NCBI GenBank assembly: GCA_964399955.1
Contig: CAYNST010000024.1
Span: 1 to 38,414, forward strand
Reading direction: 5' to 3'
From: CAYNST01 sp964399955
Lineage (GTDB): Bacteria > Pseudomonadota > Gammaproteobacteria > Pseudomonadales > Cellvibrionaceae
DNA length: 38,414 nt
The notes beneath the pieces are model-generated. The model did not search any database. It saw only the letters and a program-made list of their open reading frames with translations, and had not been told where the DNA came from. The stretch's first letter is position 1; every line of letters begins with the position of its first letter. Shown one piece after another: positions 1 through 8,262 of the stretch. The position numbers and the translations under genes are program-made.

Positions 1-334
1 TGGCGCGTTTTCAGGTGCAACAGAGGCGATGATGAAACGTCAACAGACCCTAGGCTTGGCGGGCGATTCGACTCCTGGATGAGGCAAGCCCGCGCCTGGC
101 GAGCTGCACAAAAGATGACCGCTTTGCCTGTGTTTTGCTCGATGGCAAGGTTTTTTGCGCTGAATATTGTGATTTGGTGCAAAAAAAGAGAATTTCGATT
201 GGTATATCCCAAAGCACCGTCTACTTTAAAGGTACAGGCACTGTTTTAGGTCACTTTTAAAGACAGGGCGGGCTGGGCGCAAGAGCGCGCGGCTGCCATA
301 AAATTCAACTATCCTACCCGGTCGAGGAAACTGC
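1..334. other. Non-coding left edge
   Basis: No convincing gene is visible in this stretch. It probably holds the regulatory region of the small membrane protein gene that starts at 335. The only structure I see is the imperfect palindrome at 151-186, listed separately. Whatever gene lies to the left is outside the window. Confidence 0.5.
151..186. repeat. Imperfect AT-rich palindrome
   Basis: Ten-base arms, TTTTTTGCGC (151-160) and GTGCAAAAAA (177-186), are inverted copies with one mismatch around a 16-base AT-rich centre. The T-run is on the 5' side and the A-run on the 3' side, so it does not look like an intrinsic terminator in either direction. It lies about 150 bases upstream of the 51-aa gene and could be an operator. 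The half-site TTGGTGCA resembles half of an NtrC site, but the spacing does not fit a full one. Confidence 0.35.
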
Positions 335-490
335 ATGAAAGCTGATGTTTTAACCATAGCAGCTGTCGTATTTGTAGCAGGCATGGTTGCAAATGGTTTG
401 GGCATTACCGATGTATTCGCCACCAGTGCTCAGGCGGCAGAACTGCCACCGTCTGCGTTGCAGCAGGGTGTAGTCTTTGAGCAAAACTGA
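335..490 (+). CDS. 51-aa hydrophobic small protein
   Basis: A short open frame of 51 codons starts at ATG 335, preceded by a clear Shine-Dalgarno GAGGAAA (324-330) at good spacing. The product begins MKADVL and has one hydrophobic stretch at about residues 6-24 (IAAVVFVAGMVANGLGI), then a polar tail of about 25 residues. It could be a single-pass inner membrane protein, or an exported peptide with a signal-like N-terminus and a possible A-Q-A-A cleavage region near residue 35. I do not recognise a family. It converges on the 5-FCL gene, whose stop lies about 70 bases away. Support is the ribosome binding site and sensible membrane-type composition. Confidence 0.6.
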   Translation: MKADVLTIAAVVFVAGMVANGLGITDVFATSAQAAELPPSALQQGVVFEQN

Positions 491-562
491 GTTGTCATTG
501 TTAAGTTGATCCCGGTCGGTTCAGCTACCGGACGCAGCGACGACATTCACAAGCATCCGCTG

Positions 563-1168
563 TCAGCGGCGGGTGCTGATAAAGCGGTGATCGGTCGCAA
601 TTGCGTGCAGTGGCACATCCCAGCTTTCAACCTGCAGTCTTGCCACTTGCTGAGTGCGATGAGCAAGGCCGATCAGCCGTGGCCGGCGGGTTTTGAGTTT
701 AGCCAGTGTGCGGTCGTAAAACCCTCCCCCCATGCCCAGTCTGTTTCCGCGTTCGTCAAACCCCACCAATGGCATCAGCAGGGTGTCCAGGCGCGTGACC
801 GGTACTTCACCGCCTGTAGTCTGAGGTTCGGGGATGCCATAGCGGTTGCGCCGCAGGGGGTCACCCTGCCGGTAGCGCCGAAAGCTCAAGGCTTTGTGAC
901 TGGCATTTAAAGCCGGAAGGTATACGGTTTTGCCGCGCCGCTGCAGTGAGCGGAGCAGTGGCAGGGGGCTTATTTCGCCGTCGGCGGGCCAGTAGAGGGC
1001 CAGATGATTTGCCTTGCGTACCCAGGGGTGGCGCCCCAGCCTGATCGCCAGCTTCTGCGCGGCCAAACCCTGCCGGGCAGCCGACAGTGCTCGTCTCCGG
1101 GCTCGAAGTGCGTCGCGCAGCTTGCGCCTGGCTTGAAGAGATGTATTCAAATGCGGAGGGAGATTCAA
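563..1168 (-). CDS. 5-formyltetrahydrofolate cyclo-ligase (YgfA/MTHFS family)
   Basis: Cytoplasmic enzyme that converts 5-formyl-THF to 5,10-methenyl-THF using ATP. The 201-residue product has the family hallmarks: a basic N-terminal helix (ARRKLRDALRARRRAL), the segment HLALYWPADGEISPLPLL, LLMPLVGFDERGNRLGMGGGFYDRTL containing the glycine-rich ATP/phosphate loop, and LIGLAHRTQQV near the C-terminus. The start is a TTG at 1168 with only a weak upstream AGG. No ATG exists near the N-terminus, so a non-ATG start is required. It lies about 10 bases downstream of the 6S RNA 3' end, the same ssrS-ygfA arrangement as in Escherichia and Pseudomonas, so the two are probably co-transcribed. Confidence 0.92.
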   Translation of the reverse strand: MNLPPHLNTSLQARRKLRDALRARRRALSAARQGLAAQKLAIRLGRHPWVRKANHLALYWPADGEISPLPLLRSLQRRGKTVYLPALNASHKALSFRRYRQGDPLRRNRYGIPEPQTTGGEVPVTRLDTLLMPLVGFDERGNRLGMGGGFYDRTLAKLKTRRPRLIGLAHRTQQVARLQVESWDVPLHAIATDHRFISTRR

Positions 1169-1178
1169 AAGATAAAAG

Positions 1179-1349
1179 AGCCTGGGGTGCCGCTGTCGAC
1201 TTTACCTTGAACCGAAAGGATCAAGGGGGAGGGATCTGCCGTGTATTAGGCTTTCCGACGCGCGGACATGCACACAACACGAACGAGATACCTCCTGGTG
1301 CAACTTTATCGGCTCAGGGATTTCGTCGACTGGCGAACACCCAAGGCGT
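1179..1349 (-). ncRNA. ssrS: 6S RNA
   Basis: The minus strand between zapA and the cyclo-ligase gene carries the conserved 6S core CCCTGAGCCGATAA (minus strand, near 1306-1319), a central bulge region, and a 3' arm with TTGATCCTTTCGGTTCAAGG. The ends pair: GCCTTGGGTG near the 5' end against CACCCCAGGC at the 3' end, with one mismatch, forming the closing stem. 6S RNA mimics an open promoter and sequesters sigma70-RNA polymerase in stationary phase. The zapA-ssrS-ygfA location is the classical gammaproteobacterial one. The 5' end (about 1349) is inferred from the promoter and the 3' end from the closing stem, so each may be off by several bases. Confidence 0.88.
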
Positions 1350-1355
1350 GAACTC

Positions 1356-1384
1356 ACTATAACAAAAAAGTACCGGCTTGCCAG
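1356..1384 (-). promoter_or_regulatory. Sigma70-type promoter of 6S RNA
   Basis: On the minus strand CTGGCA (1379-1384) and TATAGT (1356-1361) are separated by 17 bases, an acceptable -35/-10 pair. The predicted start is an A at about 1349, which matches the start of the closing stem of the RNA. Confidence 0.6.
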
Positions 1385-1467
1385 CCCCGAAGCGTGAAAA
1401 TGCCGAAAATATGATCGGGAACCAGACCCTTGTTTTGCGGTCGCGCTTCCGGGGGGAAAAAAAGCAA

Positions 1468-1773
1468 TCAGCCGTCCAGGGCTTCACCCAGTTTCTGCGA
1501 CAGCGACTCCAGCGTGTGCTCTGCAGGCGGCTCATTTTTTTGCTGGGCAAGCTGTGCCTGTTTGGCCTGCTTGAGTTCGTGACACAGGTTCAGCGCCACC
1601 ATGACGGCAATCCGGTCTGTGCCGACCATGCCGTTGGCGTAGCGAATCTTGCGCATGCGCGCGTCCACCTCGCGGGCGGCTTCCAGCAGCGCGGGCTTTT
1701 CGTCTGCCTCGCAGCCCACCTGGTATTCCTTATCCAGAATGTTCACCCGCACTCGTTGAATTCTGTCTGTCAT
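1468..1773 (-). CDS. zapA: Cell division protein ZapA
   Basis: Small cytoplasmic FtsZ-associated protein that cross-links protofilaments and helps stabilise the Z ring. The 101 residues match the family length. The N-terminal globular half begins with VRVNILDKEYQVGCEADEKPALLEAAREVDARM, and KIRYANGMVGTDRIAVMVALNLCHEL is typical of ZapA. The C-terminal part is a helix rich in Gln, Ala and Glu. An AGAGG Shine-Dalgarno lies upstream of ATG 1773. It sits directly upstream of 6S RNA, as in other gammaproteobacteria. Confidence 0.93.
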   Translation of the reverse strand: MTDRIQRVRVNILDKEYQVGCEADEKPALLEAAREVDARMRKIRYANGMVGTDRIAVMVALNLCHELKQAKQAQLAQQKNEPPAEHTLESLSQKLGEALDG

Positions 1774-1926
1774 TGGGAATTGGCCTCTATTTTTGTCAAG
1801 TGCTCAAGCAAGGCGGATCCGGGCTGCATCGTTTTATTTCTGCAGGCGCATCCGCTCGGCCTGCCAATGCTGCTCTGTAACTATTCAGCGCACGCCCGAA
1901 CTTGCCCATAGCTGCGTTAAAAAGGG

Positions 1927-2175
1927 TCACCATCCGGTCAGGAGCAGGATGGCACGCCTGCAAGGCGGCCCCGATAGGGGCGGAGTATTTGCACGTAAAA
2001 TTTTTTTTGCCTTGCCCTGAACAGATTCGGACGCAATCTCGACCGTCACGGGATAAGCTGAATAGTTAAGCTGCTCTCTTCGCTGCAGGTCTGCGTAGTC
2101 CGCTGCCAGGCGCCCATGTTTGCGGATGAGAGCATCCACTTGAGCTTCAACCTGAGCCAGCCATTGATTGGGCAT
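1927..2175 (-). CDS. Divergent TIGR02449-like coiled-coil protein
   Basis: This position, between zapA and UPF0149, is where gammaproteobacteria usually have a roughly 65-70-residue TIGR02449 coiled-coil protein. From ATG 2175 the 82-residue product starts MPNQWLAQVEAQVDALIRK and continues as an amphipathic helix to about residue 36. A middle segment with Tyr and Pro follows. The stretch EIASESVQGKAKKILR then lines up loosely with the family's C-terminal helix (E-x-A-x-x-x-V-x-x-x-I-x-R-L). The last 20 or so residues look like an unrelated tail. No other frame restores a better family match, so I call it a divergent member and not a clear frameshift. The frame stays open upstream to 2235, so the start is uncertain. 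Function unknown. Confidence 0.55.
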   Translation of the reverse strand: MPNQWLAQVEAQVDALIRKHGRLAADYADLQRREQLNYSAYPVTVEIASESVQGKAKKILRANTPPLSGPPCRRAILLLTGW

Positions 2176-2477
2176 GAACACTGTCTGCACTCTCAATTCG
2201 GCAACTACTATAGGTTGCGGGCATTGGGTGGTCAAGCCGCGCCAGTTGGGCTGCGGACTTCGACGTCAGTAAAGCGAAAGAGCCGCTGCGCGTGCGCGTG
2301 CCTAAGCGCCAAGGTCCTTGGTCGGACGCGGTGCATCAAGTTTTCGTGGTAGCATTTGGCCTTTGCGCGGCGCGATCGCACCTGTTCAAGGTGACGCCTC
2401 CCAGTGCGGTCACATTGCGTGTCGATTAAATACGGGCTTGTCCGAAGATCCACTGGGCCAACGGCTGGAATTCAAAG

Positions 2478-3062
2478 ATGAATCAGAGCGTGCAGTACGA
2501 ATATTGGAGTGAGTTCCTGTACCGGGAGGGTGCCGAGTGCAGCCCGGCCGGTCTTCACGGTCTGCTGTGCGGCCTGCTGACCGGCGCCGAGGCGCCATCG
2601 GTGTCGGCTTGGCTGGACCTGGCCGCCGGTTTCATGAATTGTCCGAGTGAGCCGCAAGGCAGCGCCAAGGATGCCCTGGCGGCCATGTACGAATTGAGCC
2701 TGCGTAACCTGCAAGACGACCAGCTTTCCTGGCAGTTGTTGTTGCCGGATGACGCCTTGCCTTTGGCAGAGCGTACCCGTGCGCTTTCTCACTGGTGCTC
2801 AGGATATTTGCAAGGCTACGACAGGTCCAACACCGACGCGGAAACTTTGCCCTCTGCGGAGAGCGCGCATCACTCGGAGGTCAGTGAAGTGCTGGCTGAT
2901 CTGTCGGAGATCGCTTTGCTGGAGGACGCGCCAGAGGAGTCCAACACCAATGAAGCCTATTTTGCCGAGCTGAGCGAATACGTGCGTGTGGCCGTAATCA
3001 ACCTGTTCCTGCAGGCTCATCCCGATGCTCTGCCTGATGCTCAGAGCGCCAACTTTCACTGA
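2478..3062 (+). CDS. UPF0149 family protein (YgfB-like)
   Basis: A 194-residue YgfB/UPF0149 protein, mostly helical and acidic. Recognisable parts are the N-terminal SPAGLHGLLCGLLTG motif, the central RTRALSHWCSGYLQGY segment, and EVLADLSEIALL followed by YVRVAVINLFL near the C-terminus. Its molecular role is not firmly established in general; in Pseudomonas YgfB is known as a regulator. It heads the rightward run with pepP 20 bases downstream, the usual order in gammaproteobacteria. It is divergently arranged from the TIGR02449-like gene, with about 240 bases between for promoters. Confidence 0.93.
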   Translation: MNQSVQYEYWSEFLYREGAECSPAGLHGLLCGLLTGAEAPSVSAWLDLAAGFMNCPSEPQGSAKDALAAMYELSLRNLQDDQLSWQLLLPDDALPLAERTRALSHWCSGYLQGYDRSNTDAETLPSAESAHHSEVSEVLADLSEIALLEDAPEESNTNEAYFAELSEYVRVAVINLFLQAHPDALPDAQSANFH

Positions 3063-3082
3063 TCAACCAAGGTCAAGACGCT

Positions 3083-4402
3083 ATGTCCATTAACCATGCG
3101 GAGTTTGCCCGTCGGCGCGCCGAGCTGATGGCCAAAATGCAGCCCGGCAGCCTCGCCATTGTGCCTGCAGCCGGGGAACGGATCCGCAGCCGTGACACCG
3201 ACTATCCGTTCAGGCAGCAGAGTGACTTTTATTATTTAAGTGGATTTGTTGAGCCGGAGGCCTTATTGGTCCTAATTCCGGGGCGTGAGGAGGGCGAATT
3301 TGTCGTAATTTGCCGCGAGCGGGATCGGGAGCGAGAAATTTGGGACGGCTACCGTGCGGGCCCGGAGGGCGCATGCGCAGACTACGGCGCAGATGAGGCT
3401 TATGCCGTTGCCCGGGTGGACGACCTGTTACCGGGTTTGCTGGAGGGGCGGGAACGGGTGTATTCGGCCCTGGGGCAGGACGAAGCGTTCGACGGCAGGC
3501 TAATGGCCTGGGTCAACAGTGTGCGCGCCCGAGCTCGCGCAGGTGCAACGGCGCCTAAAGAGTTCTCCGACATCAATTGTCTGTTGCACCCCATGCGCCT
3601 GATCAAGAGCCACTCGGAGCTTAGCCTCATGGCCGAGGCGGGCCGAATTGCCGCCGCAGCGCATTGCCGCGCCATGCGGATCTGCCGCCCAGGGTTGTTC
3701 GAATATCAACTGGAGGCGGAGATTCTGCACGAATTCGGCCATAACGGTGCCCGTCACCCCGCCTACAACACCATAGTCGGCGGTGGAGCCAACGGCTGCA
3801 TACTGCACTATGTGAGCAATGACTGTCGATTGAACGACGGCGATCTGGTGTTGATAGACGCGGGCTGTGAGTATCAGTACTACGCCTCCGACATTACCCG
3901 CACATTCCCGGTTAGTGGTGTCTTTTCGCCGGAGCAGAAAGCACTGTACGAGGTAGTCCTGGCCGCCCAGTTAGCCGCCATAGATGAAGTTCGCCCTGGA
4001 AACCCCTGGAACCGGGCGCACGATGTCTCGGTAGAAGTCATCACTCAGGGGCTGTTGGAGCTGGGTCTGCTGGAGGGCGAGCCGGAGGCGCTGATAGCGC
4101 AGGGCGCCTATCGCGAATTCTACATGCACCGCGCTGGCCACTGGTTGGGCATGGATGTGCATGATGTGGGCGACTATAAAGTTGACGGGCAATGGCGGGC
4201 ATTGGAGCCAGGCATGGTACTGACGGTGGAGCCCGGCATCTATGTGTCGCCGGACAACAGCCGAGTGGATGCGAAGTGGCGCGGCATTGGCATCCGCATA
4301 GAGGACGATGTGGCGGTCACCGAAAAGGGATGCGAGGTGCTGACCCAAGGCGTGCCCAAGACGGTGGCAGACATTGAAGCGCTGATGGCGGAGACAAGAT
4401 GA
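3083..4402 (+). CDS. pepP: Xaa-Pro aminopeptidase P
   Basis: Dinuclear-metal M24B peptidase that removes N-terminal residues preceding proline; cytoplasmic. The 439 residues equal the family norm. The N-terminal domain is about residues 1-175 and the pita-bread catalytic domain about 180-435. All five metal ligands are visible: Asp259 (LIDAG), Asp270 (SDITRTF), His353 (HRAGHWLG), Glu383 (VEPGIY) and Glu407 (RIEDD). They align closely with those of E. coli PepP. An AAGG ribosome binding site precedes ATG 3083. The gene sits between UPF0149 and ubiH, as in Escherichia and Pseudomonas, and is probably part of one transcript with them. Confidence 0.96.
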   Translation: MSINHAEFARRRAELMAKMQPGSLAIVPAAGERIRSRDTDYPFRQQSDFYYLSGFVEPEALLVLIPGREEGEFVVICRERDREREIWDGYRAGPEGACADYGADEAYAVARVDDLLPGLLEGRERVYSALGQDEAFDGRLMAWVNSVRARARAGATAPKEFSDINCLLHPMRLIKSHSELSLMAEAGRIAAAAHCRAMRICRPGLFEYQLEAEILHEFGHNGARHPAYNTIVGGGANGCILHYVSNDCRLNDGDLVLIDAGCEYQYYASDITRTFPVSGVFSPEQKALYEVVLAAQLAAIDEVRPGNPWNRAHDVSVEVITQGLLELGLLEGEPEALIAQGAYREFYMHRAGHWLGMDVHDVGDYKVDGQWRALEPGMVLTVEPGIYVSPDNSRVDAKWRGIGIRIEDDVAVTEKGCEVLTQGVPKTVADIEALMAETR

Positions 4403-4442
4403 GAGCCTTGCCCGTTGCAGCTCAATCGGGGCTTGCAAGCTG

Positions 4443-5681
4443 ATGCAGCATACTGACATTGCCGTGGTGGGTGGCGGCATGGTAGGTGCAAGCCTGGCCT
4501 TGCTGCTGGCCGATGCCCTGCCGAACCAGGGTATCCGTCTGCTGGAGGCAAGCCCGTTTGCAGCAGAGGGCGAAGCGGGGCCGGAGGTGCCGCCACGCCT
4601 GGATGCCCGCTCCACCGCGCTTGCGCCCACTACCGTCAGCCTGTTGCAGCGTCTGCGTATTTGGTCGGAAATAGAACCCTTCGCAACCGCAATTGCACAA
4701 ATTCACGTATCCGACCGAGGCCAGCCCGGCGGACTGAGCATGACCACTGCCGACAACGGCGGCGCGCCGCTCGGCCACGTGGTGGAGAACCACATCCTCA
4801 GCAAGGCGCTGCTGGCGGCGTGCCGTGAGCGCGGCAATTTGCGTCTTGAAGCGCCTGTGACTGTCGCCTGCGTCAAGCCTAAAGCAGCGGCAATGGAGCT
4901 TAGTCTCAGCAGTGGCACTCAACTGACCTGTCAGTTGGCCGTGATTGCCGACGGTGCCGAATCCCGCCTGCGCCGAGCGCTGCACATTGATGAACTGGTG
5001 CGGGATTATCACCAGTTCGCCGTTGTTGCCAACCTTGACTGCGCTCACCCGCACGCCGGCGCGGCCTATGAACGTTTCACCAATGAAGGCCCTATGGCAT
5101 TGCTGCCCATTGGCGGGCAGCACTCTGCAACCTGCGCCATGGTCCTGACCTGCGCCCGGCAGGATGTAGCGGGGGTTCAGGCCATGGGTGACCGCCAGTT
5201 CCTGGATTACGCGCAAAGCCGTTTTGGCTATCGGCTGGGCCATTTTGAGCGCCTCGGCAAGCGGCAGTACTACCCGCTCAAGCTGCGACTGGCCCGCGAG
5301 CAGGTGCGCTCCGGAATTGTGCTGATGGGCAACGCTGCGCATTTTTTACACCCGGTTGCGGGGCAGGGTTTCAATTTGGCCGCTCGGGATTGCGCGCGCT
5401 TGGCGGACATCCTGCGCAATAAAAGACCTGACCAGTCTTTTGGGCAACTGCGGTTGCTGCAGGAATACGAGCGGGCGCAGCGTAATGATCAAGACCGCAC
5501 GGTTTTGTTCAGCCACGGCTTCAACGAGCTGTTCCGTCTGCCCGGCGCGGGGTTTGGCGCCTTGCGCGGCCTTGGTTTTCTCTCCCTGGAACTGAGCGAC
5601 CACTTGCGCAGCACATTCATACGACAACTGTCCGGGCGGGCGTTTACGCGTCCAGCACCCATCCTGCCGGTCTCCGACTGA
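4443..5681 (+). CDS. ubiH: 2-octaprenyl-6-methoxyphenol hydroxylase UbiH
   Basis: FAD-dependent aromatic-ring monooxygenase of ubiquinone biosynthesis, acting at C1 of the ring. It is peripheral to the inner membrane within the Ubi complex. The 412 residues include an N-terminal Rossmann FAD motif VVGGGMVGASL (about residues 7-17), the DG motif IADGAESRLRR (about 169-179), and the second FAD motif GNAAHFLHPVAGQGFNLAARD near residue 300. The Asn in GNAAH, where relatives have Asp, is also found in E. coli UbiH and separates it from UbiI. It follows pepP by 40 bases and precedes its paralog ubiI by 25 bases. The Shine-Dalgarno is weak, so the start is less certain than the gene. Confidence 0.94.
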   Translation: MQHTDIAVVGGGMVGASLALLLADALPNQGIRLLEASPFAAEGEAGPEVPPRLDARSTALAPTTVSLLQRLRIWSEIEPFATAIAQIHVSDRGQPGGLSMTTADNGGAPLGHVVENHILSKALLAACRERGNLRLEAPVTVACVKPKAAAMELSLSSGTQLTCQLAVIADGAESRLRRALHIDELVRDYHQFAVVANLDCAHPHAGAAYERFTNEGPMALLPIGGQHSATCAMVLTCARQDVAGVQAMGDRQFLDYAQSRFGYRLGHFERLGKRQYYPLKLRLAREQVRSGIVLMGNAAHFLHPVAGQGFNLAARDCARLADILRNKRPDQSFGQLRLLQEYERAQRNDQDRTVLFSHGFNELFRLPGAGFGALRGLGFLSLELSDHLRSTFIRQLSGRAFTRPAPILPVSD

Positions 5682-5706
5682 GGCAGGCCCCCTTGCAGGA
5701 GAATTC

Positions 5707-6945
5707 ATGCACGAACAGCAAATGGATGTAGCCATAGTTGGAGCCGGTGCCGTGGGTTGCGCCCTGGCCTGCGCCCTGGCGCAGGCCCATCCTGATTTAC
5801 GCATAGCGCTGCTGGAAGCGGCACCCGTTTTGTCGGTCTTTCGCGAGGAGGATTTTGACCCGCGGGTTTACGCACTCAGCGCCACCAGCATCGCGTGGTT
5901 GCAGTCCTTGTCCGTCTGGCCGGATGTGGCCGCCGCACGGGCCTGTCCCTATCGTCGTATGTCTGTGTGGGACGGGCAGAGCAACGGCGCCATCGCCTTT
6001 GACTGCGAAGACCTGCATCTGGATCAGCTGGGGTATATCGTAGAGAACTCTGTGCTTTTGGCCGCGCTGCGCGCCCGTGTTGAGGCCTATGCCAACGTGC
6101 AGTTGCTTGCGCCGTGTAAGGTGGAGTCCTTGGTATGCGACGCGTCCGGCGAGCACAGCCGGCTGGGGCTTGACGACGGCCGACAACTGCGGGCTGCAAT
6201 GATCATCGGTGCCGACGGCGCTCGGTCGGCCATTCGCCGCCTGGCCGGCTTCGAGACCCGCAGTTGGGGCTACGAACAAAGCGCGCTGGTGGCCACCGTG
6301 CGCACCGCCAAACCCCATGACTGTACGGCTTTTCAACGCTTTACCGAGCACGGTGCGCTGGCCTTTTTACCCTTGTCAGTCACAGGGGCCAGCGCTTGCG
6401 ACAGCCGCTTCAGCTCCATTGTCTGGTCGCTTGATGACCGCGTCGCAAACAGGATATTTACCCTGCCGGATGAAGAGTTTCTGCTGCAGCTTGAGCAGAG
6501 TTTTGAAAGCCGCCTGGGGGCGGTGGACCGGGTCTCCGAACGCCATTTGTTACCATTGCAGCAAATGCATGCGGTCAATTACGCCCTGCCGGGTATTGCC
6601 CTGGTGGGGGATGCCGCACACACTATCCATCCTTTGGCGGGGCAGGGCATCAACCTGGGTTTCTACGACGCCATGGCCCTGAGCCGGGAGGTGAGCCGCG
6701 CGCTTGAGCGGGGTGTGCCCGTGCATCACCCCTCCGTTGCCAAACGCTACGTGCGCCAGCGCAAGAGCCACAATCTGGCGGCCATGGCGGCCATGGAAGG
6801 CTTCAAAAGCCTGTTTTCCGCAAGGCAGTCCTGGCTGGTGGCGCTGCGCAGCAGTGGCCTGAAGCTTACCGATCGCCAAAGCTGGCTGAAACGCTCGTTT
6901 ATGCAAGCTGCCGCCGGTCCCGGACTGGAATTGACAGAGCGGTGA
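5707..6945 (+). CDS. ubiI: 2-polyprenylphenol hydroxylase UbiI/VisC
   Basis: Paralog of UbiH that hydroxylates C5 of the ubiquinone ring precursor. The 412 residues carry the FAD motif IVGAGAVGCALA at about residues 9-20, the DG motif GADGARSAIRRLAGF, and GDAAHTIHPLAGQGINLGFYD, the Asp-containing version typical of UbiI/VisC. AGGAGA lies just upstream of ATG 5707. Its TGA stop overlaps the GTG start of pqiA (GTGA), so the ubiquinone genes and the lipid transport genes are translationally coupled here. Confidence 0.94.
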   Translation: MHEQQMDVAIVGAGAVGCALACALAQAHPDLRIALLEAAPVLSVFREEDFDPRVYALSATSIAWLQSLSVWPDVAAARACPYRRMSVWDGQSNGAIAFDCEDLHLDQLGYIVENSVLLAALRARVEAYANVQLLAPCKVESLVCDASGEHSRLGLDDGRQLRAAMIIGADGARSAIRRLAGFETRSWGYEQSALVATVRTAKPHDCTAFQRFTEHGALAFLPLSVTGASACDSRFSSIVWSLDDRVANRIFTLPDEEFLLQLEQSFESRLGAVDRVSERHLLPLQQMHAVNYALPGIALVGDAAHTIHPLAGQGINLGFYDAMALSREVSRALERGVPVHHPSVAKRYVRQRKSHNLAAMAAMEGFKSLFSARQSWLVALRSSGLKLTDRQSWLKRSFMQAAAGPGLELTER

Positions 6946-8252
6946 CCCCGGTGGACAAACCAGCCCCCGTCAGTGCTCAGCACCAGAACTGGCTGATGTG
7001 CCACGACTGCGGTGCCTTGCAAGCCTCCACCGTCTTGCACAAGGATGTGGAGATGCTTTGCGGGCGCTGCGGCAATCGCCTGCATGTTGGCCGCGGCGAG
7101 TGGTTGTCGCGGGCGACCGCGCTGACGCTCACGGCCTTGCTGCTGTTTATCGGCAGTCACGCCATGACATTTCTCACTCTCAAGGTTGCCGGCGCCACCC
7201 AGTCGGTCACCATCATGAGCGGCGTGGGCGCGCTGATTGAACACGGCTATTGGCTTCTGGCCGCCCTCGTTTTCACCACCATCTTTCTCTACCCGTTGCT
7301 GGAAATTCTGGCTTTGCTCTACGTGCTCATTCCCTATCATCTCGACCGGCCTGCACCTGGCCAGATGCACGTGCTGCGCTACCTGAAAAAAGCTCAGCCC
7401 TGGAACATGATGGACGTTTTCCTGCTGGGTGTGTTGGTAACCACGGTCAAACTCAACGATGAAGCGGTGGTGGTACTGGGCTCCGGAATCTATGTGTTTT
7501 TTCTATTGGTAGGCCTTCTGCATCTGACCTACCGTGTGATAGATAAAAACAACGTTTGGGCGTGGCTGTACCCCAACAACTGCTTCACCACCAACCGCGA
7601 TGAAACCCTGTGCAGCTGTGGTATCTGCGAAGCACTGGTGGGGGTGAGTATTGTGCGGGAACACAAGCGCTGCCCACGCTGTGCATCGCCCCTGCACGAG
7701 CGCACTCCCAACAGCCTGCAGAAGGTGGCGGCCCTTGTACTGGCCGCCACCGTATTGTATATCCCCTCCAACCTGCTGCCGGTGATGGTCTACGACGAAT
7801 TGGGCGTAGCCTACGTCAATACCATTCTTTCCGGCGTGGTGGAGCTGATGGAGGCGGGCCTCTGGTTTATTGCCGCCATTGTGTTCATCGCCAGCATCGT
7901 GGTGCCGGTTGCAAAACTGCTGATTCTCTATTATTTGGTGTGGTCAGTACAAAAACAGCTGCCCTACGGCGCCCGCCATCGCACCCGTCTGTTCCGTATT
8001 GTGGAAATCATCGGGCGCTGGTCCATGGTTGATGTGTTTGTGGTCACTCTGTTGACCGCTGCCGTGCAGTTCGGGTTTCTGGGGACTGTGGCGCCGGGTC
8101 CTGCCTTGCTGCCGTTTGCTGCGGTGATCGTATTGACCATGCTGGCGGCGGAGGCTTTTGATCCCCGGCTTATCTGGGACAACACCCGGTCTGGACAGGC
8201 ATCGGAAGCTCCTCGTCCGACCCTGGCAGGCTTGGATCAGCAAAAACAATAA
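6942..8252 (+). CDS. pqiA: Paraquat-inducible protein A (PqiA)
   Basis: Integral inner-membrane partner of the MCE protein PqiB, in a trans-envelope lipid transport system. The 436 residues hold two homologous PqiA modules. Each begins with a zinc-ribbon-like cysteine cluster: C20/C23 and C40/C43 in the first, C224/C226/C229 and C244/C247 in the second. Each cluster is followed by about four hydrophobic segments, and MDVFLLGVLVT and its counterpart MVDVFVVTLLT recur in the two halves. The GTG start at 6942 overlaps the ubiI stop; a second GTG nine bases later is also possible. The pqiB start follows the TAA by about 10 bases. Confidence 0.92.
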   Translation: MTPVDKPAPVSAQHQNWLMCHDCGALQASTVLHKDVEMLCGRCGNRLHVGRGEWLSRATALTLTALLLFIGSHAMTFLTLKVAGATQSVTIMSGVGALIEHGYWLLAALVFTTIFLYPLLEILALLYVLIPYHLDRPAPGQMHVLRYLKKAQPWNMMDVFLLGVLVTTVKLNDEAVVVLGSGIYVFFLLVGLLHLTYRVIDKNNVWAWLYPNNCFTTNRDETLCSCGICEALVGVSIVREHKRCPRCASPLHERTPNSLQKVAALVLAATVLYIPSNLLPVMVYDELGVAYVNTILSGVVELMEAGLWFIAAIVFIASIVVPVAKLLILYYLVWSVQKQLPYGARHRTRLFRIVEIIGRWSMVDVFVVTLLTAAVQFGFLGTVAPGPALLPFAAVIVLTMLAAEAFDPRLIWDNTRSGQASEAPRPTLAGLDQQKQ

Positions 8253-8262
8253 GGAAACGTTC

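Noticed and set aside
151..186. A possible NtrC site or sigma54 promoter
   Set aside because: Only one half-site matches, the spacing is too long for the NtrC palindrome, and no GG/GC pair at -24/-12 spacing is seen.
1927..2100. A frameshift in the TIGR02449-like gene
   Set aside because: Neither alternative frame gives a family-like C-terminus; the in-frame segment aligns loosely with the expected helix.
4422..5342. A 306-codon open frame on the minus strand
   Set aside because: It is antisense to ubiH and has no ribosome binding site or recognisable motif.
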